Shown: positions 16,127 to 23,801 of the stretch, piece after piece
Layout: every line of letters begins with the position of its first letter
Numbering within the stretch: the first letter of the stretch is position 1
Source of the DNA: Flavobacteria bacterium BBFL7
Lineage (GTDB): Bacteria > Bacteroidota > Bacteroidia > Flavobacteriales > Flavobacteriaceae
DNA length: 64,000 nucleotides
Direction: 5' to 3'
NCBI GenBank assembly: GCA_000153385.1
Contig: CH672375.1
Coordinates: forward strand, 168,352-232,351
Position numbers and translations under genes: made by a program
Notes under the pieces: generated by a model
What the model was told of the DNA's origin: nothing
The model's input: only the letters and a program-made list of their open reading frames with translations
Database searches by the model: none

Positions 16127-17782
16127 TTAAAACGGTGTTTCTATGCCTAGTTCGTTACAAAAGCTGGCTATGACCTCATCGGTTTGTTGCATGTCGTGGT
16201 CTAGTTGTTTAATACTTTTCGCGACAGCGGTAATATCTACAGGTTCTTCTTCTTCAAAGGTGTCTACATAACGTGGTATGTTCAGGTTATAATCGTTTTC
16301 TTTTACCTCATCTAGTGTAGCGACATAGCTGTATTTATCTATGGTGGCTGGGTGAATAGAATCCACTTCGACAGGCTCAGTGTGACAAGAGTAATTGCGA
16401 TACGTGGTAATAATTTTGTCGATGTGCTCTGGTAAGAGTACATTTTGTGTTTTTACTTTTTCAAAATGTGCGCTGGCGTCTATGAATAAGATAGTTTCTT
16501 CTCGTTTTAATTTCTTGTCATGCACTTCGACAGGCTCAGTGTGACAAGCTCTATCTTTTTTAAGTACCAGAATACAGGTTGGGATACTGGTACCGTAAAA
16601 TATGTTTGCTGGTAGACCTATCACGGCATCGAGGTAGTTTTTTTCTTCTATGAGAAATTTCCTGATATGACCTTCGGCCGCACCACGGAAAAGTACACCA
16701 TGCGGTAAAACGGTTGCCATGGTTCCATTATCATCCAGTTGATGGATCATGTGTTGTACAAAGGCAAAATCTGCCTTGGACTTAGGTGCAAGTTTACCGT
16801 AGTCAGAGAAACGGTCGTCACTCATAAAAAGTGGGCTCGCACTCCAGTTGGCACTAAAAGGTGGATTTGCGACTATGGCTTCAAATCGTTTATCGAGATG
16901 ATTAGGACTAGGATTGACCAGCGTGTCTTCATTATAAATATCAAAACGCTTGTAATGCACATCGTGCATGATCATGTTCATTCTACACAGGTTGTAGGTC
17001 GTTGGGTTGCTTTCCTGACCATAAAACTCGCCTACTTCTTTTACTTCTTTGGCAACTCGCAATAACAAAGAACCAGAACCGCAGGTTGGGTCATAAACGC
17101 TTTTCAGTTTTGTTTTATTAGTAGTAACCAGTTGCGCTAGTATTTTAGAAACTTGTTGTGGTGTATAAAACTCGCCTGCTTTTTTTCCTGCTCCACTGGC
17201 AAATTGGCCTATTAAATATTCATAAGCATCGCCCAATATATCGCTATCGCTGTTCTCTAGGTCAAAGTCGATACCTTCTAGATGCGTGAGTACTTTAACG
17301 ATCAATTCGTTTTTTGCATCTTCGGTCTTTCCTAATTTACTACTGGTCAGGTCTAGATCTTCAAACAGGTTGCCAAAATCGTCCTCGCTCTCGCTACCCA
17401 TCGTGCTTTGCTCTATGCTCGTGAGCACATTTGCCAGATCGCCTAGAATAAAGTTGTTTTTATTACCAGAGTTACCACGCTTTGCCAGTTCACTAAACAG
17501 CTCGCTAGGTTTTAAGAAATAACCTAGTTTATCGAGTGCTTCATAACGTATCGCCTCTAGCAACTCATCAGCCTGTGAATGTTGCTCTACGGTTCCATAA
17601 TCCAGACCGTCAGGTTGCAAGATCACATTTGCATACAGTTCCATCTTGCGACTCAGGTATTTATAAAAAATAAAACCTAGTATATAATCTCTAAAATCAT
17701 CTGCATCCATATTACCACGCAGGTCGTTTGCGATGTTCCAGAGCGTTTGTTTGAGTATTTGTTGTTTTTCTTCTTCTGACAT
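16127..17782 (-). CDS. hsdM: Type I restriction-modification DNA methylase subunit
   Basis: HsdM is the N6-adenine methyltransferase of the type I system. The 551-residue protein has the helical N-terminal domain (KQTLWNIANDLRG), the SAM-binding motif DPTCGSGSLL at 231-240 and the catalytic NPPF at 306-309. Two copies of the peptide CHTEPVEV occur at 413-420 and 466-473. They are translated from an identical 26-base repeat, in loops after the catalytic core. This makes the protein slightly longer than expected but keeps the frame open. It heads the operon hsdM-hsdS-GIY-YIG-hsdR. Activity is plausible, since the core motifs are intact, but the insertions could affect assembly. Confidence 0.95.
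   Translation of the reverse strand: MSEEEKQQILKQTLWNIANDLRGNMDADDFRDYILGFIFYKYLSRKMELYANVILQPDGLDYGTVEQHSQADELLEAIRYEALDKLGYFLKPSELFSELAKRGNSGNKNNFILGDLANVLTSIEQSTMGSESEDDFGNLFEDLDLTSSKLGKTEDAKNELIVKVLTHLEGIDFDLENSDSDILGDAYEYLIGQFASGAGKKAGEFYTPQQVSKILAQLVTTNKTKLKSVYDPTCGSGSLLLRVAKEVKEVGEFYGQESNPTTYNLCRMNMIMHDVHYKRFDIYNEDTLVNPSPNHLDKRFEAIVANPPFSANWSASPLFMSDDRFSDYGKLAPKSKADFAFVQHMIHQLDDNGTMATVLPHGVLFRGAAEGHIRKFLIEEKNYLDAVIGLPANIFYGTSIPTCILVLKKDRACHTEPVEVHDKKLKREETILFIDASAHFEKVKTQNVLLPEHIDKIITTYRNYSCHTEPVEVDSIHPATIDKYSYVATLDEVKENDYNLNIPRYVDTFEEEEPVDITAVAKSIKQLDHDMQQTDEVIASFCNELGIETPF
16364..16389. repeat. 26-bp dispersed repeat, copy 1, within hsdM
   Basis: This copy begins CACTTCGACAGGCTCAGTGT and is identical over 26 bases to the one at 16523-16548. 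On the coding strand it yields CHTEPVEV, residues 466-473 of HsdM. Confidence 0.92.
16523..16548. repeat. 26-bp dispersed repeat, copy 2, within hsdM
   Basis: A second identical copy 159 bases from the first, again in the frame that yields CHTEPVEV (residues 413-420). The spacing is a multiple of three, as needed to keep hsdM open. Confidence 0.92.
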
Positions 17783-17810
17783 TTAGGGTACTATTTGTGT
17801 GTTGTAATTC

Positions 17811-17826
17811 CGCTTTCGCGAAAGCG
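17811..17826. repeat. Iterated palindrome copy between hsdM and the next minus-strand gene
   Basis: A perfect 16-base copy 32 bases after the stop of the gene ending at 17859 and 28 bases before the hsdM start. It marks the upstream border of the restriction operon. Confidence 0.92.
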
Positions 17827-17858
17827 AGATAAAGATAAGTTTCTATATAAATAACCTC

Positions 17859-18284
17859 TTACATCTCTTCATAAACCTGTTTCCAGCTTAAGAATTCTCT
17901 TTTGGTTTCACCTAGTGAAGTATGTGCTATTTGTAAACCGCCATCAATTACAAATATTATAATTTCTATATCGGCATCACCACTAAGACTATCTATTTCT
18001 TCTACTTCTCCGTCAGTCTTGAGTTTCTTATTTAATGCAGTCATGAACATAGTGTGGAGCACAATTAAATGATCACGGTGTACTATAGAATCTGGTGACA
18101 TTTGTGTATTTATTTGCATTTGCATGGAGCCACCATCTGATTTAAAAATGATATAATCTTCAATCACATAATAACCTCCGACTATTTCTATCATAGGCTT
18201 TGCTAAATCTTTTTGATAATCTTTTTGAGCAACAGCAGTTAAAGACAAAATCACAAAACAGATGGATAATAAAATACTTTTCAT
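17859..18284 (-). CDS. Secreted hypothetical protein
   Basis: The product is 141 residues from ATG 18284, which is preferred because it begins a clean signal peptide (MKSILLSICFVILSLTAVAQ). A start at 18329 would place polar residues before it. The mature part is acidic and beta-rich, with no cysteines and no motif I recognise. Segments such as GYYVIEDYIIFKSDGGSMQM and ADIEIIIFVIDGG suggest a small beta-sandwich. It is the first gene outside the restriction operon and has no obvious partner. The function is unknown. Confidence 0.65.
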   Translation of the reverse strand: MKSILLSICFVILSLTAVAQKDYQKDLAKPMIEIVGGYYVIEDYIIFKSDGGSMQMQINTQMSPDSIVHRDHLIVLHTMFMTALNKKLKTDGEVEEIDSLSGDADIEIIIFVIDGGLQIAHTSLGETKREFLSWKQVYEEM

Positions 18285-18329
18285 TCTAAAATTTAAATAT
18301 GGTTGATAATAAAAAACCCTAAGACGCAC

Positions 18330-18689
18330 TTATCCAATGACGTAGGAAAAAGTGTAGTTTAGGGGAATGTGAATATAAGAGAATTAAAAATAATCGGGAA
18401 ATGAAAAGTATAAATATGATGGTTTTATCATAGTGCTCAATCTCTGGTATCACCCATGTGATGATCCTCCTTAAACTCTAATCAGAATGCTGCCAGCTAG
18501 GTAAGCTAACTTTTAAAACAACTACTGAGATAGAGTTTTTCATCCTTAACAATCCTTATTAAAATCAATATCTAACGTTGCAACCCAATGAAGATTCCTC
18601 GACCGACCTAATTATTTAAAATATAACCCATAAAGGGTATTTTAATGGTCATGATTATCTGGTAACTTAGTGACTCTAAATAACTAACC
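18330..18689. other. 360-base intergenic region between divergent genes
   Basis: This region should hold the promoters of the two flanking secreted-protein genes. On the minus strand an AAGGAGGA element at 18465-18472 precedes a seven-codon frame (18437-18457). That is odd in a phylum that rarely uses Shine-Dalgarno sequences, but too short to call a gene. I see no riboswitch or tRNA that I can name. Confidence 0.4.
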
Positions 18690-19526
18690 ATGAAAAACTT
18701 ACTTCTTACACTTAGCTTATTATTCATTTCTATGAATGTGAAGGCGGCACCATTTGAAAATATTAAAGAAGGTGATGTCGTAAAATTAATTGCACCTATT
18801 AAGGTTAAATCTAATAGCGCTGTTTTACGATTAACAGCCACAACTGATACTACCGAAGATGCGACCGTACTAGAGAAAGGATATTTATTTAATGTTATCT
18901 CTATAAATACAACTGCAAAAACGGTAGAGCTACTTGCCGTTAACTTTAGAGATTCTAAAACCTGGTTGAGTAGAGCTAAAAAAGATTCTATTAATGAAAT
19001 GGTGCGTAAAAGGTATAACGATAAGGTCTATACGGTTGACCTAGAAGATTTTAACAGATTTGCAAAACTTGCAGAAAATCAAAAGAGTCCAGATCGCATT
19101 AGTTTAGGTATCATTACCTTACCTTTTAAAGCAAGACTTACTGGTGATGATGTCGCTTTTGATACAGAATTTAATTTTAATAGTACGGCAAACTTTAGAA
19201 TTAAGAGTTATTATAACACTCATTTTAATTTCCAAATAGGTGCTGGTCTAGGCTCTGTTAACCTCAACGAATCCAATACCAACTACTTAAATGGAACTGG
19301 TGGAACGATACAAGCCCAAGATGTGAGAACTCTTTCTATTCTTACAGGTTTAATGATTGCTCATAAAGATGTGCAGCTAGGATTGTATGCTGGATGGGAT
19401 CATATCAATAATCAGAAAAATTTCCAATGGGATAACAATGGGAAATTATGGGTAGGTCTAGGTATAGGCGTAAATATTTTTAACAATAAAGGTACTACGG
19501 CAGCCAATAGTCAAGACACAGACTAA
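18690..19526 (+). CDS. Secreted or outer-membrane hypothetical protein
   Basis: A 278-residue protein with a signal peptide (MKNLLLTLSLLFISMNVKAA). The first third looks like an SH3-like or beta-rich domain (VVKLIAPIKVKSNSAVLRL). The last ~140 residues alternate aromatic and small residues with repeated glycine turns (FQIGAGLGSVNLNES, DVQLGLYAGWDHINNQKNF, LWVGLGIGVNIF), as expected for a small outer-membrane barrel. No family is recognised. It stands alone, convergent with the HupE-like gene. The barrel prediction is inference from pattern. Confidence 0.65.
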   Translation: MKNLLLTLSLLFISMNVKAAPFENIKEGDVVKLIAPIKVKSNSAVLRLTATTDTTEDATVLEKGYLFNVISINTTAKTVELLAVNFRDSKTWLSRAKKDSINEMVRKRYNDKVYTVDLEDFNRFAKLAENQKSPDRISLGIITLPFKARLTGDDVAFDTEFNFNSTANFRIKSYYNTHFNFQIGAGLGSVNLNESNTNYLNGTGGTIQAQDVRTLSILTGLMIAHKDVQLGLYAGWDHINNQKNFQWDNNGKLWVGLGIGVNIFNNKGTTAANSQDTD

Positions 19527-19623
19527 AATCTTTTATCCACTCATGCTGAGCCGTACAATTATGAAATTGTCTTCTACTTTTCAACCTTGTAGATGCTCTT
19601 AATTCACAAATGCTGTTCTTATT

Positions 19624-20304
19624 CTATGAATGTCCAGTATAATAACCATACATCTGGTAAGCAAACAGACCGATACCAGCCAGTACGAGATACCAGTTGA
19701 TGGCTTTATAGAATGCTGGGAATTGTTGACGCTTTCGCGAAAGCGAAATAACAAAAACTATAGGAATTAATGCGATGATCTGACCTAGTTCTACACCTAC
19801 ATTAAAGCATATGATTTTTGCGAGGAATTGGTCTGCTCCTATGTTGAACGATTGCAGCCTTGTGGATAGTCCAAAGCCGTGAATCAATCCGAATAGAAAT
19901 ACCATCAGAATTAAATTGGGCGACGGAATTTTATACTTTTTAAAACCTCCTAAATTTTCAAAACCTTTATACAACACACTTATAGCTATAACGGCATCTA
20001 CCAGATGCTCGTTTGCCGTAATACCCATATATGTAGCACCGATTAATGTGATGCAATGACCTATAGTAAAGGCTGTAATAAACTTAATAATGTCCTTGAA
20101 GCTTTTTAAGAAAAAAACAACTCCTGCCAAGAAAAGCAAATGGTCATAACCAGTTAACATATGGGTAGCTCCTACCTGAATGTAGGATAGCAAACCACCA
20201 TTGTTTAAAATCTCTTGGTCTGCACTACTTACATCGTGGGCAAAAGTTAAGGCCGGAAACAGTAGCGTTGTTATAATTAGTAGGACTCTTACAGGTATGT
20301 TCAT
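19624..20304 (-). CDS. HupE/UreJ-family membrane protein
   Basis: This 226-residue protein has a signal-like first helix and about six further membrane helices. It carries the family signature GYDHLLFLAGVVFF, with His and Asp in the first core helix, and the second conserved segment TAFTIGHCITLIGA. HupE/UreJ proteins are metal permeases, usually for nickel, and some relatives are tied to cobalt or copper. Its start is one base after the stop of the His-rich DUF4198 gene, so the pair is translationally coupled. An iterated palindrome falls in the coding sequence and is read as LSRKR near the last helix. Nickel or another transition metal is the probable cargo; which one is not resolved. Confidence 0.85.
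   Translation of the reverse strand: MNIPVRVLLIITTLLFPALTFAHDVSSADQEILNNGGLLSYIQVGATHMLTGYDHLLFLAGVVFFLKSFKDIIKFITAFTIGHCITLIGATYMGITANEHLVDAVIAISVLYKGFENLGGFKKYKIPSPNLILMVFLFGLIHGFGLSTRLQSFNIGADQFLAKIICFNVGVELGQIIALIPIVFVISLSRKRQQFPAFYKAINWYLVLAGIGLFAYQMYGYYTGHS
19730..19745. repeat. Iterated palindrome copy inside the hupE-like gene
   Basis: A perfect 16-base copy. Unlike the other coding copies it is read in the Leu-Ser-Arg-Lys-Arg frame, placing a positively charged cytoplasmic loop before the last membrane helix. Confidence 0.92.
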
Positions 20305-20305
20305 T

Positions 20306-21391
20306 TTAGCTTTTCTTCTGGAATACTAAAAATAAAATACCAACTACAAGGATACTTCCTAGAATAAAAACCCAAGTAGGAATACCACTTTCTTCTTCGT
20401 GATCGTGATTGTGTGTGTGAGTAGATGCATCGTGTTTGTGAGTGGTTTCAAATGTAAGTGTTGCCCATCGAGAATGATGTGTAAATCCTTCTTCTTCACT
20501 TTCGACCATATAAATAGTTCTTATATAGTACAACCCATCTTCTGGTAATTTAACGGTTACCATTCCATGATCATCTGTACGTAGTTGTTGTCCGTCTGTA
20601 TGTGTATGTGGCTGTTCTTCATTTATAGCATGCTGGTGTGAAGTTGTTTTTTCTCCATGAGTATGGCTATGGTCTTGTTGATGTACCTCATTATTATCAT
20701 GACTGTGTGTGGTTCCATTATGAGAATGATTTTGGGTAGTCTCTTTATGGCTGTGTCCTGCAGGATTATTGTTATGATGGGCAAATACTAGCTGATTAGT
20801 TAACGGTTGCCCATTAAGTAAAAGTTTTACTTGAAGATCATCACCTGTATTTTTATGATAAGGATTCTCCATAGGGATAAATTCAATCGGGTAACCCAAT
20901 ACCTGATTCCAGTCGGTTGACTTTTCATCTCCTACTTGAAAAATGGCTTTGACATGCTTTTCATATTTCTCTGTAGCTGGTTGATCCATCAGCTCCTTTT
21001 TCTTTCTCGTTTCCAGCATATCTGTTACACCATCGTGCTCTAAATAACTGTTGAACTTTTGAGCAGTGAGCTCTATACTGCGAGGTGCGGTAGAAACACC
21101 AGCAACATAAGTTCCTGATTGACCTGTATTAAATGTTAGTTGAGTGATGGTACTATCTTGATCTTTCCATTGATCACTAGATATCGCAACACGATCACCA
21201 TTACCGACTATTGATGCATCCAACATGCGATCGCGTGTGATGATATTTTCACTTTTCTCAAAGGTACCGTTATAAAGCGATAAGGTTGCCGGACTGTTAG
21301 GTGAGAAGAAATAAGTATCCATTTTAATATACAAATCATGGCTGCATAATAAAACGATAAGTAATATAAGAGAGAATGTCAGTTTACGCAT
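20306..21391 (-). CDS. DUF4198-family protein with histidine-rich metal-binding region
   Basis: A 361-residue protein anchored by an N-terminal signal (SHDLYIKMDTYF resembles the family's HD-Phe/Tyr start) and a C-terminal membrane helix (TWVFILGSILVVGILFLVF). DUF4198 proteins accompany nickel and cobalt transporters. Residues 205-264 contain 16 histidines in 60 residues, and a second cluster of six (residues ~318-336) lies just before the membrane helix. The His-rich part interrupts an otherwise ordinary beta-sandwich, so it looks like an inserted metal sponge. It is coupled to the HupE-like permease downstream. A role in periplasmic capture of a transition metal is well supported by composition, but the metal is not identified. 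Confidence 0.84.
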   Translation of the reverse strand: MRKLTFSLILLIVLLCSHDLYIKMDTYFFSPNSPATLSLYNGTFEKSENIITRDRMLDASIVGNGDRVAISSDQWKDQDSTITQLTFNTGQSGTYVAGVSTAPRSIELTAQKFNSYLEHDGVTDMLETRKKKELMDQPATEKYEKHVKAIFQVGDEKSTDWNQVLGYPIEFIPMENPYHKNTGDDLQVKLLLNGQPLTNQLVFAHHNNNPAGHSHKETTQNHSHNGTTHSHDNNEVHQQDHSHTHGEKTTSHQHAINEEQPHTHTDGQQLRTDDHGMVTVKLPEDGLYYIRTIYMVESEEEGFTHHSRWATLTFETTHKHDASTHTHNHDHEEESGIPTWVFILGSILVVGILFLVFQKKS

Positions 21392-21609
21392 TTTGGTCGT
21401 TTTTGGAATTTCAAATATATACGATGAACGACCGGATAAAGTTTTAAGTTTTGTTAAGATTCTTAAGCCATAGTGCCATCATGCGTTGTTATAAATAAAA
21501 CGCTTGGCTTCTCTCTACATCTATAGTTGGTGGTTTTTCTTGAGGTAAGGTATGGAGTTATCTGCACCATTACAGTGCTTTAAGAAATGCACTAAATTAT
21601 GCCGTTTAC

Positions 21610-22305
21610 TTACTGCAACTTTGTGATTTTAAGATAGCTGCAATCTGACATAAGACTTGCTCCTAATCCGTTGGTCACCTCAAAATCAATACCGCCAGAA
21701 GTGCTTGTAATAGTAACAATTGCACGTTGTGGATCTGTACTGGTATTTAATAAAGTCGCTGCAGATACTGATGCCCCAGGAATAGAGCCAGGATAAATAG
21801 TACCATTAAGACGCATATTCCATTCTATGGCTACGTTAGGATTTAATCTTAAGTCTGATTCGATTTCATAAACTCCTGGTGGCAATATTAATTCATTACC
21901 CACAAAATTTGCTCCTTCAATGCTTGAGAATCTGATATTGTCAAAATTGAATATCGTACCAGAAGCACCTAAGCCTACACCTGTTATAGAACACATCATT
22001 ATGGCATTTTCTGTCATTAATTTACTCCATTGGGTGATGGCTCCATTCCAATAATAAAATCCAGGTGTACTATTATCAGTTGTGGTCGTTAAATAAACCA
22101 GCATCCCATCCTGACTAGTATCTGGATCTACCGCTGGAAATGCACTGACACGTGGTATTAATATGCCATCTGTAGCGTCTGGAGCTGATGGATCAGATAC
22201 CTCAATATCCAGCAATGCTTGCGGTAATTGAGTATTAATACCTACTTGACCATAGCTTATCAACGAGGCACAGGACATTACTGTCGCTAAAATTAAAAAT
22301 TTCAT
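21610..22305 (-). CDS. Secreted protein with QVGINT-type N-terminus
   Basis: A 231-residue exported protein: a signal peptide ending ISYG, then QVGINTQLPQALLDIEV and GILIPRVSAF. This opening is shared with the products at 53.7-56.3 kb and, less closely, with the one at 27.6 kb. The N-terminal motif resembles the first repeat of phage-tail-like or adhesin-like proteins of flavobacteria. The C-terminal half (LPPGVYEIESDLRLN and following) has a jelly-roll or C1q/TNF-like look. No enzyme motif is present. It stands alone. Surface exposure is inferred and the function is unknown. Confidence 0.7.
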   Translation of the reverse strand: MKFLILATVMSCASLISYGQVGINTQLPQALLDIEVSDPSAPDATDGILIPRVSAFPAVDPDTSQDGMLVYLTTTTDNSTPGFYYWNGAITQWSKLMTENAIMMCSITGVGLGASGTIFNFDNIRFSSIEGANFVGNELILPPGVYEIESDLRLNPNVAIEWNMRLNGTIYPGSIPGASVSAATLLNTSTDPQRAIVTITSTSGGIDFEVTNGLGASLMSDCSYLKITKLQ

Positions 22306-22563
22306 AACTTTTGATTTTACTCATAATTATTAAATTTTTAGGGGAGAGATTATTATTAATAAATATGATTTGGAATTTAACTTTCAAACCTATTTTTTTT
22401 GAGATATTATCAATATCTCGGGACAATAATAAAACTTTTCTATAAAGGATTTAAACAATGTTGAACTCGCAAACGATATAGTTTAAAAATAAATGAAAAA
22501 TCTTTTTTAAAACCCTTATTTTCAATATTTTAAATTTACAAGAATGCATTCCATTTATCGATT

Positions 22564-22780
22564 TTAACGTTCTACCGCCTCTGCTTCTAATTGTTCTCCT
22601 AACGCTTTAAGGTCTGCCATTTGTTGTTCTCGAGCTATTATTTTTTATTTGTAAAGCAGCGTCTCGTAAGCTAGTTTGTTCTGCAATTTAACTACCGTAA
22701 CTACTGCTATTCATAAAACGATTAATCATCAAATGTAGAGGCACGATTTGAAGACCAACAGACCCTTTAAAGGGATTTTT
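22564..22780 (-). pseudogene. Decayed C-terminal fragment of an unidentified gene
   Basis: The minus strand reads as a coding tail broken by an in-frame stop and a frameshift. NPFKGSVGLQIVPLHLMINR and FMNSSSYGS come before a TAA; IAEQTSLRDAALQI follows in the same frame. After a one-step shift, IAREQQMADLKALGEQLEAE runs to a stop at 22564. The helical, charged end resembles a real protein C-terminus. No upstream part is visible beyond ~22780. I cannot name the parent family. Confidence 0.55.
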
Positions 22781-22810
22781 TTAGTAACCCAGAAGAAATA
22801 TTAATAATGT

Positions 22811-22984
22811 TTAATCTGGAATATCTTTCAATAAATACTTGAGAAAGTATTTATAATACATCTTATCCTTATAATTTTTATGACCAGAGGCACGTTTCTT
22901 TTTTACAGCTTCTATAGACAGGTAAATCCTTATGATCAAGAACACCAAAATAATTAGTAAGCCTATTAAAAAGTAATGATTCAT
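22811..22984 (-). CDS. Small single-helix membrane protein (57 residues)
   Basis: ATG at 22984 opens a 57-residue frame: one hydrophobic helix at the N-terminus (residues 4-22, FLIGLLIILVFLIIRIYL), then a strongly basic, Tyr-rich tail (EAVKKKRASGHKNYKDKMYY) ending in IPD. The clean helix followed by a positively charged cytoplasmic tail fits an N-out small membrane protein rather than chance. It has no Shine-Dalgarno, as is normal here, and lies beside a decayed gene. No homologue is recalled. It could be a small accessory protein or a toxin-like peptide. Confidence 0.55.
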   Translation of the reverse strand: MNHYFLIGLLIILVFLIIRIYLSIEAVKKKRASGHKNYKDKMYYKYFLKYLLKDIPD

Positions 22985-23156
22985 TGTATTGATCTGATCC
23001 TTATATTATGGAAACACTTTAACTATCGCGATAATAGTTACGAATTTAAGCTCCATATAGTTTTAGATTGAAATAAATATATGAATATTCCTCATTACTT
23101 ACCAAATACCCAAAACATGGCTGTATTACTAATAATAATGGTAGAAATGTATTTGC

Positions 23157-23522
23157 TTAATTCAATAAGTCATCTGTTTCTTTAATTCTTAGCGCTTGCT
23201 CACTGCCTATAAATTCTGGATTCCCTTCATCTTCTGACCAAAATCCTTCAAGTACATTTTTAGTAAGACATCGGTAAACGACAACACCTTTATATAATTC
23301 GCCATCATCAGATTTGTAATTAAAATTAATCACTAGAATATGGTCCTTAAAGAAACCATAGCCTTTTTGCGTCTGAACATCGCCTATTTGCCACAACGCA
23401 ATGATGCGATCATGTTGATCAACAGATAGTGTAAGAGTACCACTATAGCTACTTTTTTCTTGATCTTGGTTATGACCTTTAATTTGGTATGTACCTATGA
23501 GGTCCTGTACTTTCATTGTCAT
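23157..23522 (-). CDS. Hypothetical lipocalin-like cytoplasmic protein
   Basis: A 121-residue protein without a signal peptide. It reads as a series of short beta-strands: LIGTYQIKGHNQ, SGTLTLSVDQHDRIIALWQIGD, HILVINFNYKSDDGELYKGVVVYRC, LEGFWSED. The opening LIGTYQIKG and the strand rhythm suggest a small lipocalin or avidin-like barrel. A Met at residue 3 is an alternative start. It is an isolated gene, divergent from the small basic gene at 23588. The fold is inference; the function is unknown. Confidence 0.6.
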   Translation of the reverse strand: MTMKVQDLIGTYQIKGHNQDQEKSSYSGTLTLSVDQHDRIIALWQIGDVQTQKGYGFFKDHILVINFNYKSDDGELYKGVVVYRCLTKNVLEGFWSEDEGNPEFIGSEQALRIKETDDLLN

Positions 23523-23587
23523 TTTATGGGTAAAGGTAAGCGCTCTTTATAAGAAATAGTTATCAATTATCTTTGTCATCAGATTAC

Positions 23588-23746
23588 ATGATTATGGCCA
23601 AAGCTGGAAAAGAAAAAAATACTAAAAACAAGAGTAAGCACACCAAGCTTATGAATCGCAAGAAAAATAAATTGCGTTTAGAAAAAGAGACGCGTGCCCA
23701 ACGTCTTAAAGCTATCGTTAAAGCAGCACAAGATAATAAGGAGTAG
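23588..23746 (+). CDS. Small highly basic conserved-looking protein
   Basis: A frame of 52 codons (50 if the ATG at 23594 is used). It encodes a Lys/Arg-rich helix: AKAGKEKNTKNKSKHTKLMN, then RKKNKLRLEKETRAQRLKAIVKAAQ and an acidic end. The pattern, with no hydrophobic core, fits a nucleic-acid- or ribosome-associated small protein. The coding strand keeps a regular third-position bias and ends 16 bases before a palindrome, as many real genes do in this window. I believe it is a conserved flavobacterial protein but cannot name it. Confidence 0.65.
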   Translation: MIMAKAGKEKNTKNKSKHTKLMNRKKNKLRLEKETRAQRLKAIVKAAQDNKE

Positions 23747-23762
23747 TAAATTATGGTTATTT

Positions 23763-23778
23763 CGCTTTCGCGAAAGCG
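23763..23778. repeat. Iterated palindrome copy between convergent genes
   Basis: A perfect 16-base copy lying 16 bases after the small basic gene and 23 bases after the ychJ stop on the other strand. Confidence 0.92.
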
Positions 23779-23801
23779 GAATTCAATAACCCATTTACTT
23801 T

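Noticed and set aside
16201-16236. Palindrome-like CTTTTCGCGACAGCGG within hsdM
   Set aside because: It differs from the 16-base unit at several positions; too weak to count as a copy.
14574-16548. Possible insertion sequence or transposon around the restriction genes
   Set aside because: No transposase, no long terminal inverted repeats and no target duplication were found; the repeats are short dispersed elements.
19555-19570. Small hairpin ACAATT-ATGA-AATTGT between two convergent genes
   Set aside because: The stem is six base pairs, AT-rich, without a T tract; too weak for a terminator call.
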